From the NCBI RefSeq assembly GCF_037201805.1, contig NZ_CP147404.1, positions 1,326,001-1,390,000 on the forward strand: a stretch of 64,000 nucleotides of DNA. Direction: 5' to 3'. The notes under the pieces were generated by a model, which made no database searches, was not told where the DNA came from, and was given only the letters and a program-made list of their open reading frames with translations. The stretch comes from Bacillus sp. FJAT-52991. Lineage in GTDB: Bacteria; Bacillota; Bacilli; Bacillales; Domibacillaceae. Both the position numbers and the translations under genes were made by a program. Below are positions 1-9,218 of the stretch, one piece after another (the stretch's first letter is position 1; each line of letters begins with the position of its first letter).

Positions 1-953
1 CTTTATCTACTGGCGAAATGGACGCTGATGAGCTAAAGAAGGAAGAAGAAGAGAAAAAGGTTAAAGTGTATGACTTTAAAAGGGCGTTGCGTTTTTCGAA
101 AGATCAAATCAGAAGTTTAACGAGAATGCACGATAATTTCGCTCGCATTTTAACGACGTTCTTCTCAGCTCAGCTTCGTACATACGTTCAAATTGCGGTT
201 GTATCGGCTGATCAAATTCCTTACGAAGAATTTATTCGCTCCATTCCTAATCAAACGATTCTTAATGTATTTGAGGTTCCTCCACTTGAGGGAAGAATTT
301 TAATGGAGGTTAACCCAAATGTAGCATATGCGATGTTAGATCGATTGTTAGGCGGAAAAGGGTTAAGCGTCAATAAAGTCGACAATTTAACGGAAATAGA
401 AACAAAAATCATGTCGAATATGTTTGAACGAGCTTTCGAAAATTATCGAGAAGCTTGGGTGAATCTTGTCGATATTGATCCTTTGATGGCGGAATTTGAG
501 GTGAATTCTCAATTTTTGCAGATGGTATCACCTAATGAAACTGTAGTTGTGATATCATTAAACACGACAATTGGTGAAACGACCGGAATGATCAATATCT
601 GTATTCCGCACGTTGTATTAGAGCCGATTATTCCTAAATTATCTGTTCATTACTGGATGCAAAATCCAGATAAAAAGGAAAGAGCGCCAGGTGAACTCGA
701 AAAGCTTGAGAAACGTATTAAAAAAGCAGATGTATCTGTTGTCGCAGAGCTTGGACATTCAGCTATTTCGATAGAGGAATTCCTAACTCTTGCAATAGGA
801 GATGTTATTGAATTGAAACAGCGTATTAACGAGCCCCTGTCTGTTAAAGTTGGTCAAAAACCAAAGTTTACGGCACAGCCGGGTAAAATAAATAAACAAT
901 TGGCTGTACAAATTCTTGACCATATAGAGGGGGGAGAAGACGATGATGAGTGA
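1..953 (+). CDS. fliM: Flagellar motor switch protein FliM (5' end cut by window)
   Basis: FliM is the rotor protein that binds CheY-P and sets the direction of flagellar rotation. The frame is open to the window edge: codons 3-17 read L-S-T-G-E before the methionine at 18, as in B. subtilis FliM, so roughly 18-20 N-terminal residues with the CheY-binding motif lie outside. Visible are the CheC-like middle domain (including SPNETVVVISLNT) and a C-terminal SpoA/FliN-like domain (VVAELGHSAISIEEFLTLAIGD). The stop overlaps the start of fliY by 11 bp, so the two are translationally coupled. The methionine at 18 is internal, not the start. Confidence 0.95.
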   Translation, partial: LSTGEMDADELKKEEEEKKVKVYDFKRALRFSKDQIRSLTRMHDNFARILTTFFSAQLRTYVQIAVVSADQIPYEEFIRSIPNQTILNVFEVPPLEGRILMEVNPNVAYAMLDRLLGGKGLSVNKVDNLTEIETKIMSNMFERAFENYREAWVNLVDIDPLMAEFEVNSQFLQMVSPNETVVVISLNTTIGETTGMINICIPHVVLEPIIPKLSVHYWMQNPDKKERAPGELEKLEKRIKKADVSVVAELGHSAISIEEFLTLAIGDVIELKQRINEPLSVKVGQKPKFTAQPGKINKQLAVQILDHIEGGEDDDE

Positions 954-2130
954 TGATATGCTATCTCAGGAAGAAATTGATGCTTTGTTGAAAGGACCTG
1001 GAGAAGACAGTAAAGAAGACGAAGCTTCAAGTACATCGTTAACTAACGTGGAAGATTACTTGGATTCGTTTGAACAAGATACGCTAGGTGAAATAGGAAA
1101 TATATCATTTGGCAGTTCAGCTACGGCTCTCTCTAGTTTATTGAATCAAAAGGTGGATATCACTACACCGACTGTTTCAATCATCGAAAGAAAAAAATTA
1201 AAAGACGAATTTCCACATCCATATGTAGCTATTGAAGTGGAGTATACAGAAGGGTTTTCTGGCGCGAATTTGCTAGTCATTAAGCAAACAGATGCAGCCA
1301 TTATTGCTGATTTAATGCTCGGTGGCGATGGTACTTCGCCTAATCCAGATTTGGGAGAAATTCAACTAAGCGCTGTACAAGAGGCCATGAATCAGATGAT
1401 GGGGTCGGCGGCGACTTCGATGTCCACCATTTTTAGTAAGAAGGTAGATATTTCACCTCCAGTCATTGCTTTAATGGATTTACAGCAAGGCGAGGGTGCC
1501 GATACCATACCAGAACTTGATTTACTTGTCAAAATTTCTTTCCGACTAACCATTGGAGATTTAATTGACTCTAATATTATGCAACTGCTGCCATTGAATT
1601 TCGCTAAAAGCTTAGTAAATGAGCTGATCAATTCTTCTGAAGAAGCGGTATCCGCTGCGCCATCAGCAGAAGCACCTGTAGTGACTCAGCCAAGTAACGA
1701 GGGGGCAAAACAAGCGGAACCAAAACCAGCAGTGCAGGAAAGTGTACCTGTTCAACAAGCGCAAGAATCGGTGCCACTTCATATACAAGAGCGGCCAAAA
1801 CAGCCGAATGTGAATGTGCAATCAGCTTCTTTTGCTACATTTGAGCAGCCTGCATTGAAACAGCATGAAGCTCGTAACTTAAATATGCTTCTTGATATTC
1901 CGCTGCAAGTGACAGTTGAGTTAGGTAGAACGACTCGATCCGTAAAGGATGTCCTTGATTTAACATCAGGATCGATTATTGAATTGGATAAATTAGCTGG
2001 TGAACCAGTTGATATTCTTGTCAATAGCCGATTGATTGCTAAAGGAGAAGTAGTTGTAATAGAAGAAAATTTTGGTGTTCGGATTACAGATATTTTGAGT
2101 CAGAGCGACCGTTTGAATAATTTGAAATAA
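943..2130 (+). CDS. fliY: Flagellar motor switch phosphatase FliY
   Basis: FliY replaces FliN in Bacillus: it builds the C-ring and dephosphorylates CheY-P. The 395-residue protein starts with a FliM-like CheY-binding peptide (MLSQEEIDALL, about 5-16), then a CheC-type phosphatase domain with two ExxN-like helices (LGEIGNISFGSSA and VQEAMNQMMGSAA), then a Pro/Gln/Ala-rich linker (about 230-305) and a C-terminal SpoA/FliN domain (LDIPLQVTVELGRTTRSVKDVL). The start is one of two adjacent ATGs (943 or 946) behind a GGGGGA ribosome-binding site. It lies between fliM and cheY as in B. subtilis. Confidence 0.95.
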   Translation: MMSDDMLSQEEIDALLKGPGEDSKEDEASSTSLTNVEDYLDSFEQDTLGEIGNISFGSSATALSSLLNQKVDITTPTVSIIERKKLKDEFPHPYVAIEVEYTEGFSGANLLVIKQTDAAIIADLMLGGDGTSPNPDLGEIQLSAVQEAMNQMMGSAATSMSTIFSKKVDISPPVIALMDLQQGEGADTIPELDLLVKISFRLTIGDLIDSNIMQLLPLNFAKSLVNELINSSEEAVSAAPSAEAPVVTQPSNEGAKQAEPKPAVQESVPVQQAQESVPLHIQERPKQPNVNVQSASFATFEQPALKQHEARNLNMLLDIPLQVTVELGRTTRSVKDVLDLTSGSIIELDKLAGEPVDILVNSRLIAKGEVVVIEENFGVRITDILSQSDRLNNLK

Positions 2131-2155
2131 GATTTAAGTAAAAGGAGACATGATA

Positions 2156-2518
2156 ATGGGAAAGCGTATTTTAATTGTAGATGATGCAGCATTCATGAGA
2201 ATGATGATTAAGGACATTTTAACGAAAAATGGCTTTGAGGTAGTTGGGGAAGCCGCAGATGGCGCTCAAGCGGTTGAAAAGTTTAAAGAATTCCAGCCAG
2301 ACTTAGTTACAATGGATATTACGATGCCTGAAAAAGATGGCATTACGGCATTAAAAGAAATTAAGGCGTTAGACCCAAACGCAAAAATTATTATGTGCTC
2401 AGCGATGGGCCAACAAGCGATGGTTATTGATGCGATTCAAGCGGGAGCAAAAGACTTTATCGTTAAACCGTTCCAAGCTGATCGAGTGATTGAGGCCATT
2501 TCAAAAACTTTAGCTTAA
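2156..2518 (+). CDS. cheY: Chemotaxis response regulator CheY
   Basis: A single receiver domain of 120 residues that carries the chemotaxis signal from CheA to the switch. The acidic pocket is VDD near residues 8-10, the phosphoacceptor is D54 (VTMDITMP), and the conserved Ser (CSAMGQQ) and Lys (FIVKPF) follow. I chose the ATG at 2156 over the one at 2150: the AAGGAG site at 2142-2147 sits 8 bases from 2156 but only 2 from 2150, and MGKRILIVDD matches the family start. It follows fliY by 25 bp. Confidence 0.95.
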   Translation: MGKRILIVDDAAFMRMMIKDILTKNGFEVVGEAADGAQAVEKFKEFQPDLVTMDITMPEKDGITALKEIKALDPNAKIIMCSAMGQQAMVIDAIQAGAKDFIVKPFQADRVIEAISKTLA

Positions 2519-2537
2519 GCTTAAGAAGGTGCACCCT

Positions 2538-3230
2538 TTGATTAAACAAGTGATAAAGTCCATAGCTCTCATATTATTTAGTGTGGCTCTGTTCACAGGC
2601 AATTATTCTATTGCCTGGGCAGAGCCATTTAACAATAATGTTAAAGATTGTATTGAACACCCAGAAAAATGTCAGCAAGATGTTGACAAAAAAGAGCCAA
2701 AAGAGCCAAAAGAATCACATACAGAAAAAGAAAATGAAAACAGTCAAGCCGTTGGACTATCGATTTGGGATTTCGTCAAAATGATAGGAGCGTTAGTTTT
2801 TGTTGTGGCGCTCATTTATTTATTGTTGCGATTTGTCAATCAAAAAAGTCGTTCTTATCAAAAGACGAAGCTGATCCAACATGTTGGTGGAACGCCTCTT
2901 GGAGGGAATCGATCCGTTCAAATCGTTAAGGTGGGAGATCGCTTGCTTGTACTTGGTGTAGGTGAGGATATTCAATTATTGAAAGAAATTAGTGATCAAG
3001 AAGAATATGAACGTTTTCTTCAACAGTACAATGATCAAATGGATCAAATGCTACAGCCGAAAGACATGGTGTCGAATATCATGAATAAATGGAAGTCTGA
3101 TCAACCAAGCACCAATGAAGATCAGGAGAAATTTAAAAAGGTGTTTGAAGACAAGCTTAGTCATATGAAGCTTTCAAGAGAGAAAGCGATCAGGAAAATG
3201 AATAGCAAGGAGAATGGGCAAGATGAATGA
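2538..3230 (+). CDS. fliO: Flagellar export apparatus protein FliO/FliZ
   Basis: Accessory membrane protein that stabilises FliP during assembly of the type III export gate. About 230 residues: an N-terminal hydrophobic signal-like segment, a Lys/Glu/Pro-rich extracytoplasmic stretch (KKEPKEPKES), one transmembrane helix (IWDFVKMIGALVFVVALIYLLLR split over about 77-99), then a FliO domain (KLIQHVGGTPLGGNRSVQIV, GDRLLVLGVG) and a charged coiled tail. I place the start at TTG 2538, six bases after GAAGGTG; the GTG at 2529 is part of that ribosome-binding site. The end overlaps fliP. Confidence 0.88.
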   Translation: MIKQVIKSIALILFSVALFTGNYSIAWAEPFNNNVKDCIEHPEKCQQDVDKKEPKEPKESHTEKENENSQAVGLSIWDFVKMIGALVFVVALIYLLLRFVNQKSRSYQKTKLIQHVGGTPLGGNRSVQIVKVGDRLLVLGVGEDIQLLKEISDQEEYERFLQQYNDQMDQMLQPKDMVSNIMNKWKSDQPSTNEDQEKFKKVFEDKLSHMKLSREKAIRKMNSKENGQDE

Positions 3231-3888
3231 GTTTATCCAGTTATTTAACGATAGTTCACCTGATCAAGTGGCAACTTCCGTTAAGTTATTGTTATTGTTA
3301 ACGGTCTTGTCTTTAGCACCTAGTATTTTAATATTGATGACTTGTTTTACACGAATTGTCATCGTTTTGTCCTTTGTGAGATCGGCGCTTGCTACTCAGC
3401 AAATGCCGCCAACTCAAGTGTTAATTGGACTTGCTCTCTTTTTAACATTTTTCATTATGGGTCCTGTGTTCCATGAAGTAAACAATGAGGCATTGAAACC
3501 TTTACTTAATGATGAAATTGGTTTAGAGGAAGCGTATGAAAAGGCAAGCATACCGATGAAGGAATTTATGAGTGAACATACGAGGCAAAAGGATTTACAG
3601 CTATTTTTAGATTATGCTCAGGCCGAGCAACCGAAAACGATAGAGGATATTCCATTAACCTCTTTAGTTCCGGCTTTTGCGCTTAGTGAAATTAAAACGG
3701 CGTTTCAAATGGGGTTTATGATCTTTATTCCATTTCTTGTCATTGATATGGTTGTTGCTAGTGTTTTAATGTCGATGGGGATGATGATGCTACCGCCGGT
3801 GATGATTTCCTTGCCGTTTAAGATTTTGTTATTTGTTCTAGTAGATGGTTGGTATTTAGTGATTCAATCTTTGCTGCAAAGCTTTTAA
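3223..3888 (+). CDS. fliP: Flagellar export gate protein FliP
   Basis: Core subunit of the FliP5-FliQ4-FliR1 export gate. The 221 residues show the family pattern: an N-terminal hydrophobic region ending in the signature LTCFTRIVIVLSFVR-like stretch, the amphipathic periplasmic segment (HTRQKDLQLF), and C-terminal helices with MSMGMMMLPP and FKILLFVLVDGWYLV. The ATG at 3223 is preferred: AAGGAG lies 10 bases upstream, whereas the ATG at 3214 is directly against it, and MNEFIQLF matches the homologue. It overlaps the end of fliO by 8 bp. Confidence 0.95.
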   Translation: MNEFIQLFNDSSPDQVATSVKLLLLLTVLSLAPSILILMTCFTRIVIVLSFVRSALATQQMPPTQVLIGLALFLTFFIMGPVFHEVNNEALKPLLNDEIGLEEAYEKASIPMKEFMSEHTRQKDLQLFLDYAQAEQPKTIEDIPLTSLVPAFALSEIKTAFQMGFMIFIPFLVIDMVVASVLMSMGMMMLPPVMISLPFKILLFVLVDGWYLVIQSLLQSF

Positions 3889-3901
3889 GTAGGTGCAAAC
3901 A

Positions 3902-4171
3902 ATGAGTTCAGAAATGGTTATTTCTTTAGCAGAAAAAGGGGTTTATACCACGATTATGATATGCGCTCCTCTGCTTATTTTAGCCCTTGTTGTGGGGCTT
4001 GCCGTCAGTATTTTTCAGGCAACGACGCAAATACAGGAGCAGACGTTAGCGTTTATTCCAAAAATTGTAGCTGTATTGGTTGGCTTGATTTTTTTCGGAC
4101 CTTGGATGCTTAGTCGTATGCTGTCTTATACCTTGGATATATTTACGAATTTAACGAGATTTGTAGGGTAA
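3902..4171 (+). CDS. fliQ: Flagellar export gate protein FliQ
   Basis: Small (89-residue) two-helix membrane subunit of the flagellar protein export gate. The conserved loop between helices, VSIFQATTQIQEQTLAFIPK, is intact. The ATG at 3902 is preferred over GTG 3893, which lies inside the AGGTG ribosome-binding site; MSSEMVIS matches the family start. It sits 13 bp after fliP and 4 bp before fliR. Confidence 0.95.
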   Translation: MSSEMVISLAEKGVYTTIMICAPLLILALVVGLAVSIFQATTQIQEQTLAFIPKIVAVLVGLIFFGPWMLSRMLSYTLDIFTNLTRFVG

Positions 4172-4175
4172 AAGT

Positions 4176-4952
4176 ATGGAAGAATTATTGCCGAAACTAT
4201 CGGTGTTTTTATTAATAGTTGTGCGAGTGTCATGTTTTTTTGTCACGATGCCATTGTTTTCTTATCGAACGATACCGGCGATGCATCGAATAGGGTTTGC
4301 GATTGTGCTGTCGTGGACGATGTATTATACGCTTGATCTTCCTGCATTAGAAATAAATGGCGAGTATTTTATTTTAATTATAAAAGAAGCATTGGTTGGT
4401 TTATTAATAGGCTTCATTGCTTATATGATTTTATCAGCCATTCAAATTGCGGGAGGCTTTATCGATTTTCAAATGGGATTTGCCATTGCGAATGTTATTG
4501 ATCCACAAACAGGTGTACAAAGTCCACTCATCGGTCAATATTTATATATGTTTTCCTTGCTTTTACTGCTGGCGACGAACGGACATTACTTAATTTTAGA
4601 TGGGATTTTCTACAGTTATCAGTTTATTCCGATCGATCAAGTAGGTCTTCCGTTTGAGAATGGACAAATAGCTGAATACGTTAGTCAAGCGTTCAACTCC
4701 ATGTTTGTTATCGCCTTTCAAATGTCAATGCCAGTTGTCGCTTCCTTATTCTTGGTAGATGTGGCATTGGGAATAGTGGCAAGAACTGTGCCGCAACTGA
4801 ACATTTTTGTCGTCGGTTTTCCGATCAAAATTGGCGTGGCATTTATTGTGTTAATCATTGTAATGGGAGTCATCTTTACAGTTGTTCAGAAACTGTTTGA
4901 GATTATGCTGTATACAATGCGCGATGTGATGACATTGTTAGGGGGGGGTTAA
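4176..4952 (+). CDS. fliR: Flagellar export gate protein FliR
   Basis: Export gate subunit that closes the FliPQR helix. It has 258 residues with about six hydrophobic segments and the conserved GFIDFQMGFAIANVIDPQTG motif near residues 95-115. The last codons run into an eight-G tract (4941-4948) encoding Gly-Gly-Gly before the stop. The same tract serves as the ribosome-binding site of flhB, so the two genes share bases functionally. Spacing to flhB is 1 bp. Confidence 0.95.
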   Translation: MEELLPKLSVFLLIVVRVSCFFVTMPLFSYRTIPAMHRIGFAIVLSWTMYYTLDLPALEINGEYFILIIKEALVGLLIGFIAYMILSAIQIAGGFIDFQMGFAIANVIDPQTGVQSPLIGQYLYMFSLLLLLATNGHYLILDGIFYSYQFIPIDQVGLPFENGQIAEYVSQAFNSMFVIAFQMSMPVVASLFLVDVALGIVARTVPQLNIFVVGFPIKIGVAFIVLIIVMGVIFTVVQKLFEIMLYTMRDVMTLLGGG

Positions 4953-4953
4953 C

Positions 4954-6036
4954 TTGAGAAGGCTACAGTTAGACCTTCAGTTTTTTGCCGGAGAAAAGAC
5001 TGAAAAAGCCACTCCTAAAAAACGTCAAGACTCTCGAAAAAAAGGGCAAGTCGCGAAGAGTCAAGATGTCAATACTGCGATTAGCTTGCTTGCCATCTTT
5101 GGCTTTTTGTTTGTCGGTGCTGCTTTTATGGGAAAGCATATTTTGGGCTTTTTTCGACATTCATTACAAAACTATATGTTAATGCCTGTGACGGAGGCGA
5201 ATTTAAAGATAATTGTGCTTGAAACTATGCAGCAGCTTATCTACATTCTTGGTCCGGTGATGCTAGTGGCACTACTTGCGGGATTAGCAGCTAATTATTT
5301 GCAAGTTGGTTTTTTATTAACTGGTGAACCGCTCAAGCCGAAGTTAGAAAAGATCGATCCAATTAAAGGATTTAAGCGTATTTTTGCGTTAAGAGCACTC
5401 GTAGAACTGCTAAAGTCTATTTTGAAAATTGGATTTGTTGGGACTGCTACATTTATCGTGCTCTGGTCGAATATTGAAGAAGTATTAAAGCTGTCTTTTA
5501 AATCAGTCTCCGATGCATTACAGACAGTAGGTGTACTGACTTTAAAAATGGGGCTCGCGGCCTCCATGGCGCTGTTGTTTCTCGCTCTTCTCGATTACTT
5601 ATATCAAAAGTATGATTTTGAGAAAAACATCCGCATGTCAAAGCAAGACATTAAGGACGAATATAAGAATGCCGAAGGGGACCCGCTAATCAAATCACAG
5701 ATGAAACAAAGGCAACGTGAAATGGCGATGAGGAGAATGATGCAAGAGGTCCCTGAAGCAGATGTTGTTATTACCAACCCTACTCATTACGCGATTGCGT
5801 TAAAATATGATGAAGAAAAGCTAGACGCCCCCTATGTTGTTGCCAAGGGAGTCGATTATTTAGCTCAAAAGATCAAGTATATCGCGGGTGAAAATGAAGT
5901 AACAATGGTGGAAAACAGGCCGCTGGCTAGAGCTTTATATGACCAAGCAGAAATTGGTGATCCGATACCTGAAGAATTTTTTAAAGCAGTAGCGGAAGTA
6001 TTAGCTTATGTTTACCGAGTGAAAAATAAATTGTAA
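4954..6036 (+). CDS. flhB: Flagellar export substrate-specificity protein FlhB
   Basis: Membrane protein of the export gate that switches substrate class after self-cleavage. Four hydrophobic segments occupy about residues 30-210, followed by the cytoplasmic FlhB-C domain with the NPTH autocleavage motif at N275-H278 (VITNPTHYAIAL). The N-terminus LQFFAGEKTEKATPKK is typical. The start is a TTG codon placed 5 bases after a poly-G ribosome-binding site. Length is 360 residues, normal for the family. Confidence 0.95.
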   Translation: MRRLQLDLQFFAGEKTEKATPKKRQDSRKKGQVAKSQDVNTAISLLAIFGFLFVGAAFMGKHILGFFRHSLQNYMLMPVTEANLKIIVLETMQQLIYILGPVMLVALLAGLAANYLQVGFLLTGEPLKPKLEKIDPIKGFKRIFALRALVELLKSILKIGFVGTATFIVLWSNIEEVLKLSFKSVSDALQTVGVLTLKMGLAASMALLFLALLDYLYQKYDFEKNIRMSKQDIKDEYKNAEGDPLIKSQMKQRQREMAMRRMMQEVPEADVVITNPTHYAIALKYDEEKLDAPYVVAKGVDYLAQKIKYIAGENEVTMVENRPLARALYDQAEIGDPIPEEFFKAVAEVLAYVYRVKNKL

Positions 6037-6060
6037 GTTTTGTTGTTAGGAGAGAGAGAA

Positions 6061-8097
6061 ATGCAAGCAAGAGATATCTCCGTGTTATTGAGTGTAATTT
6101 TAATAGTTGCCATGTTAATTATTCCGTTGCCATCATGGTTATTGAGTGTATTAATCATTGTTAATATTTCTCTTGCACTTTTAGTTTTACTTATTTCGAT
6201 GAATATGCGAGAGGCATTGGAGTTTTCAATTTTCCCATCGCTTTTACTATTGTTGACATTATTCCGTTTAGGGCTAAATGTGTCTACCACTCGTTCGATC
6301 TTAAGTAAGGGTGAAGCAGGTGGCGTTGTTGAGACGTTCGGAACATTTGTTGTCGGCGGAAATATAGTCGTTGGGATGGTTGTCTTTTTAATCTTAATTA
6401 TTATTCAGTTTATTGTTATTACAAAAGGATCTGAACGTGTGTCTGAGGTGGCCGCTCGCTTCACTCTTGATGCGATGCCAGGGAAACAAATGAGTATTGA
6501 CGCCGATTTAAATGCCGGAATGATTTCTGAACAAGAAGCGAGAGAACGCCGGGAAAAGGTTAGCCGTGAAGCAGACTTTTATGGAGCGATGGACGGTGCG
6601 ACCAAGTTTGTGAAAGGTGATGCGATCGCCGGTATTATCATCGTCATCATTAATCTAATTTTTGGTATTATCATCGGTACTGTTCAACAAGGATTGTCAT
6701 TATCGGAGGCGGCCGCACGATATTCCTTATTAACGGTAGGAGATGGAATTGTCTCACAAGTTCCAGCCCTATTAATTTCTACAGCGACAGGGATTGTGGT
6801 GACAAGAGCAGCTTCGAAAGGAAATTTAGGCGAGGACGTTATGTCTCAGTTACTCGCTTATCCGATGATGCTGTATGTCGCAGCAGGAACGATTTTTTTA
6901 TTAGGGGTTGCGACACCTATTAGCGATTTATTAACGATACCGATTGCGGGTCTGTTAGCAGGAGGAGCCTTCATGCTACAAAGAGCGCCGGAGAAGGATG
7001 AGGTAGACTTGATCGAAGCTGAAGAAGAAATTGAAACAGCAGAGTTAAAGAGTCCTGAAAGTGTCGTTAATTTATTAAATATTGATCCGATTGAATTTGA
7101 ATTTGGATATGGTTTGATTCCATTAGCAGATGCTACACAAGGTGGAGATTTACTAGATCGGGTAGTAATGATTCGCCGTCAACTTGCCATTGAGTTAGGG
7201 TTAGTCATTCCGGTTGTCCGCATTCGTGATAATATTCAACTTCAACCAAATGAATATCAGATTAAAATTAAAGGTAGTGTCATGGCACAAGGAGATTTGC
7301 TATTAGACCATTATTTAGCGATGAGTCCAGGTGAAGAAGATGATTCAATTGAAGGAATTGATACGATTGAACCTTCTTTTGGTTTACCGGCTAAATGGAT
7401 TACAGAGGAAATGAAAGAGCAGGCTGAAATACTGGGCTATACCGTGGTCGACCCTCCAAGTGTAGTATCGACACATTTAACAGAAGTGATTAAAGCAAAT
7501 GCGCATGAATTACTTGGTCGTCAAGAAACGCAGCAATTGATTGAACATTTGAAAGAAGCGTACCCAATTTTAGTAGAAGAAGTGACACCAAATCCATTGT
7601 CTGTAGGAGAAGTGCAAAAGGTATTGGCTAAGTTACTGAAAGAAAATATTTCCATCAGAAACTTACCAGTCATATTTGAAACTCTCGCGGATTTTGGCAA
7701 AATGTCATCAGATACCGATCTATTAACGGAGTATGTCCGTCAGGCACTTGCAAGGCAAATTACAAGACAATACATAGAAAGTGATGATTCTTTAAAAGTA
7801 ATCACGCTTTCTGGTGGAATTGAAAAATTAATAGCCGATAGTGTCCAACAAACAGAACATGGAAACTTTTTATCATTAGATCCAATGGATTCTCAACGAA
7901 TAATTGAAGCGATGGCTGCTCAAGTGGAGCAAGTTTCTTTTATGCAGCAAACACCGATTATTCTATGTTCACCAGCGATTCGGATGTACATTAAACAATT
8001 ATCCGAGAGATATTTTCCACAACTTCCGATTCTTTCATATAACGAGCTTGAACCAAATGTTGAAGTGCAAAGTGTTGGGGTGGTGAACATAGATTGA
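6061..8097 (+). CDS. flhA: Flagellar export gate protein FlhA
   Basis: Largest export-gate subunit; it forms the nonameric ring that takes substrates and chaperones and is linked to proton flow. Of 678 residues, the first ~310 hold about eight membrane helices with the FHIPEP region (FRLGLNVSTTRSIL, MPGKQMSIDADLNAG), and the rest is the cytoplasmic domain (SPESVVNLL, VTPNPLSVGEVQ). The ATG at 6061 follows GGAGAGAG; an in-frame upstream start at 6040 has no site of its own. The stop overlaps the TTG start of flhF. Confidence 0.95.
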   Translation: MQARDISVLLSVILIVAMLIIPLPSWLLSVLIIVNISLALLVLLISMNMREALEFSIFPSLLLLLTLFRLGLNVSTTRSILSKGEAGGVVETFGTFVVGGNIVVGMVVFLILIIIQFIVITKGSERVSEVAARFTLDAMPGKQMSIDADLNAGMISEQEARERREKVSREADFYGAMDGATKFVKGDAIAGIIIVIINLIFGIIIGTVQQGLSLSEAAARYSLLTVGDGIVSQVPALLISTATGIVVTRAASKGNLGEDVMSQLLAYPMMLYVAAGTIFLLGVATPISDLLTIPIAGLLAGGAFMLQRAPEKDEVDLIEAEEEIETAELKSPESVVNLLNIDPIEFEFGYGLIPLADATQGGDLLDRVVMIRRQLAIELGLVIPVVRIRDNIQLQPNEYQIKIKGSVMAQGDLLLDHYLAMSPGEEDDSIEGIDTIEPSFGLPAKWITEEMKEQAEILGYTVVDPPSVVSTHLTEVIKANAHELLGRQETQQLIEHLKEAYPILVEEVTPNPLSVGEVQKVLAKLLKENISIRNLPVIFETLADFGKMSSDTDLLTEYVRQALARQITRQYIESDDSLKVITLSGGIEKLIADSVQQTEHGNFLSLDPMDSQRIIEAMAAQVEQVSFMQQTPIILCSPAIRMYIKQLSERYFPQLPILSYNELEPNVEVQSVGVVNID

Positions 8098-9218
8098 AAG
8101 TAAAAAAATATCGGGCTTCCTCTATGCAAGAAGCCATGAAAAAAATTCGAGCGGATCTAGGGAAACAAGCGGTTATTCTTCAATCAAAAACGGTCTATAC
8201 AGGTGGCTTTTTCGGCTTATTTAAAAAGAAAGCGATTGAAGTCGTAGCTGCAATTGATCCGCATGCTCGCCCGGAAGTGAAAGAAAAGCCTCGAATGGTT
8301 CCAATGATTGAAAAAAGCCAACCTACAGTTCAATCCATAAACAATGCGGAGGTGCTCTCTAAAGAAGTAAAAGAGTTAAAAAAAATATTAGAGCAGTATT
8401 CTCGTGACAACCAAAAAGTTCTTGAAGGTGTACCAGAAGAATTGCAGCCACCATTAGTCGTATTAAAAGAGCAGGAAGTGTCAGACGCTTTAATTATGGA
8501 GTTAAAGCAAGCTCTGTTATTAAAATGGAAGAACTCCAAGGGGCATGTGGACGAACAAGAGGCGCTTGCGTGGGCGAAAGAATGGTTATTACACAAAATT
8601 AAGCCGTTACAAGAAAGAGCGGATCAAAAGAAAAAATATATCAATATTGTTGGACCAACGGGTGTTGGAAAAACGACCACATTAGCAAAAATGGCGGCTG
8701 ACAGTGTGTTGGAAAAAGGGAAGAAAGTCGCCTTTATCTCCACTGACACGTACAGAATTGCAGCTATTAATCAATTAAAAACGTATGCTGATTTACTGAA
8801 AGTACCGATGCATGTAGCTTATAAGGCGGAAGACTTCACAGGAATCATCAAACAATTGGAAGACTGCGATATTGTCTACATTGATACAGCAGGACGAAAT
8901 TACCGTGATGAAAGATATGTGAAAGAATTAAAAAATATGATTTCCTTTGAAGAAGAAGTGGAAAGTTATTTAGTGGTGGCCCTTACGTCGAAAGAAAATG
9001 ATTTGAAGGAGATTATTGATAAATTTTCTCTTATTCCGATCCAAAAGTTCATTTTTACAAAAATGGATGAGACGAAAACACATGGTACCCTTCTTAATTT
9101 GATGTGTCATTTTCAAAAAGGAGTGGCCTTTATCGCGAATGGGCAAAACGTCCCGGATGATTTAATGGAAATCGATGCAGAAACAATCGTTGATATTATT
9201 TTTGGTGAAGATGTATGA
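8094..9218 (+). CDS. flhF: SRP-type GTPase FlhF
   Basis: Signal-recognition-type GTPase that fixes where flagella are built. Its 374 residues comprise a basic N-terminal region (MKVKKYRASSMQEAMKKIR), a linker, and an NG domain with the P-loop GPTGVGKTTT near residues 185-194, DTAGR and TKMDE. The start is TTG at 8094, overlapping the flhA stop and preceded by GGGGTGG. It overlaps flhG by 4 bp; FlhG stimulates the FlhF GTPase, so coupling is functional. Confidence 0.94.
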   Translation: MKVKKYRASSMQEAMKKIRADLGKQAVILQSKTVYTGGFFGLFKKKAIEVVAAIDPHARPEVKEKPRMVPMIEKSQPTVQSINNAEVLSKEVKELKKILEQYSRDNQKVLEGVPEELQPPLVVLKEQEVSDALIMELKQALLLKWKNSKGHVDEQEALAWAKEWLLHKIKPLQERADQKKKYINIVGPTGVGKTTTLAKMAADSVLEKGKKVAFISTDTYRIAAINQLKTYADLLKVPMHVAYKAEDFTGIIKQLEDCDIVYIDTAGRNYRDERYVKELKNMISFEEEVESYLVVALTSKENDLKEIIDKFSLIPIQKFIFTKMDETKTHGTLLNLMCHFQKGVAFIANGQNVPDDLMEIDAETIVDIIFGEDV

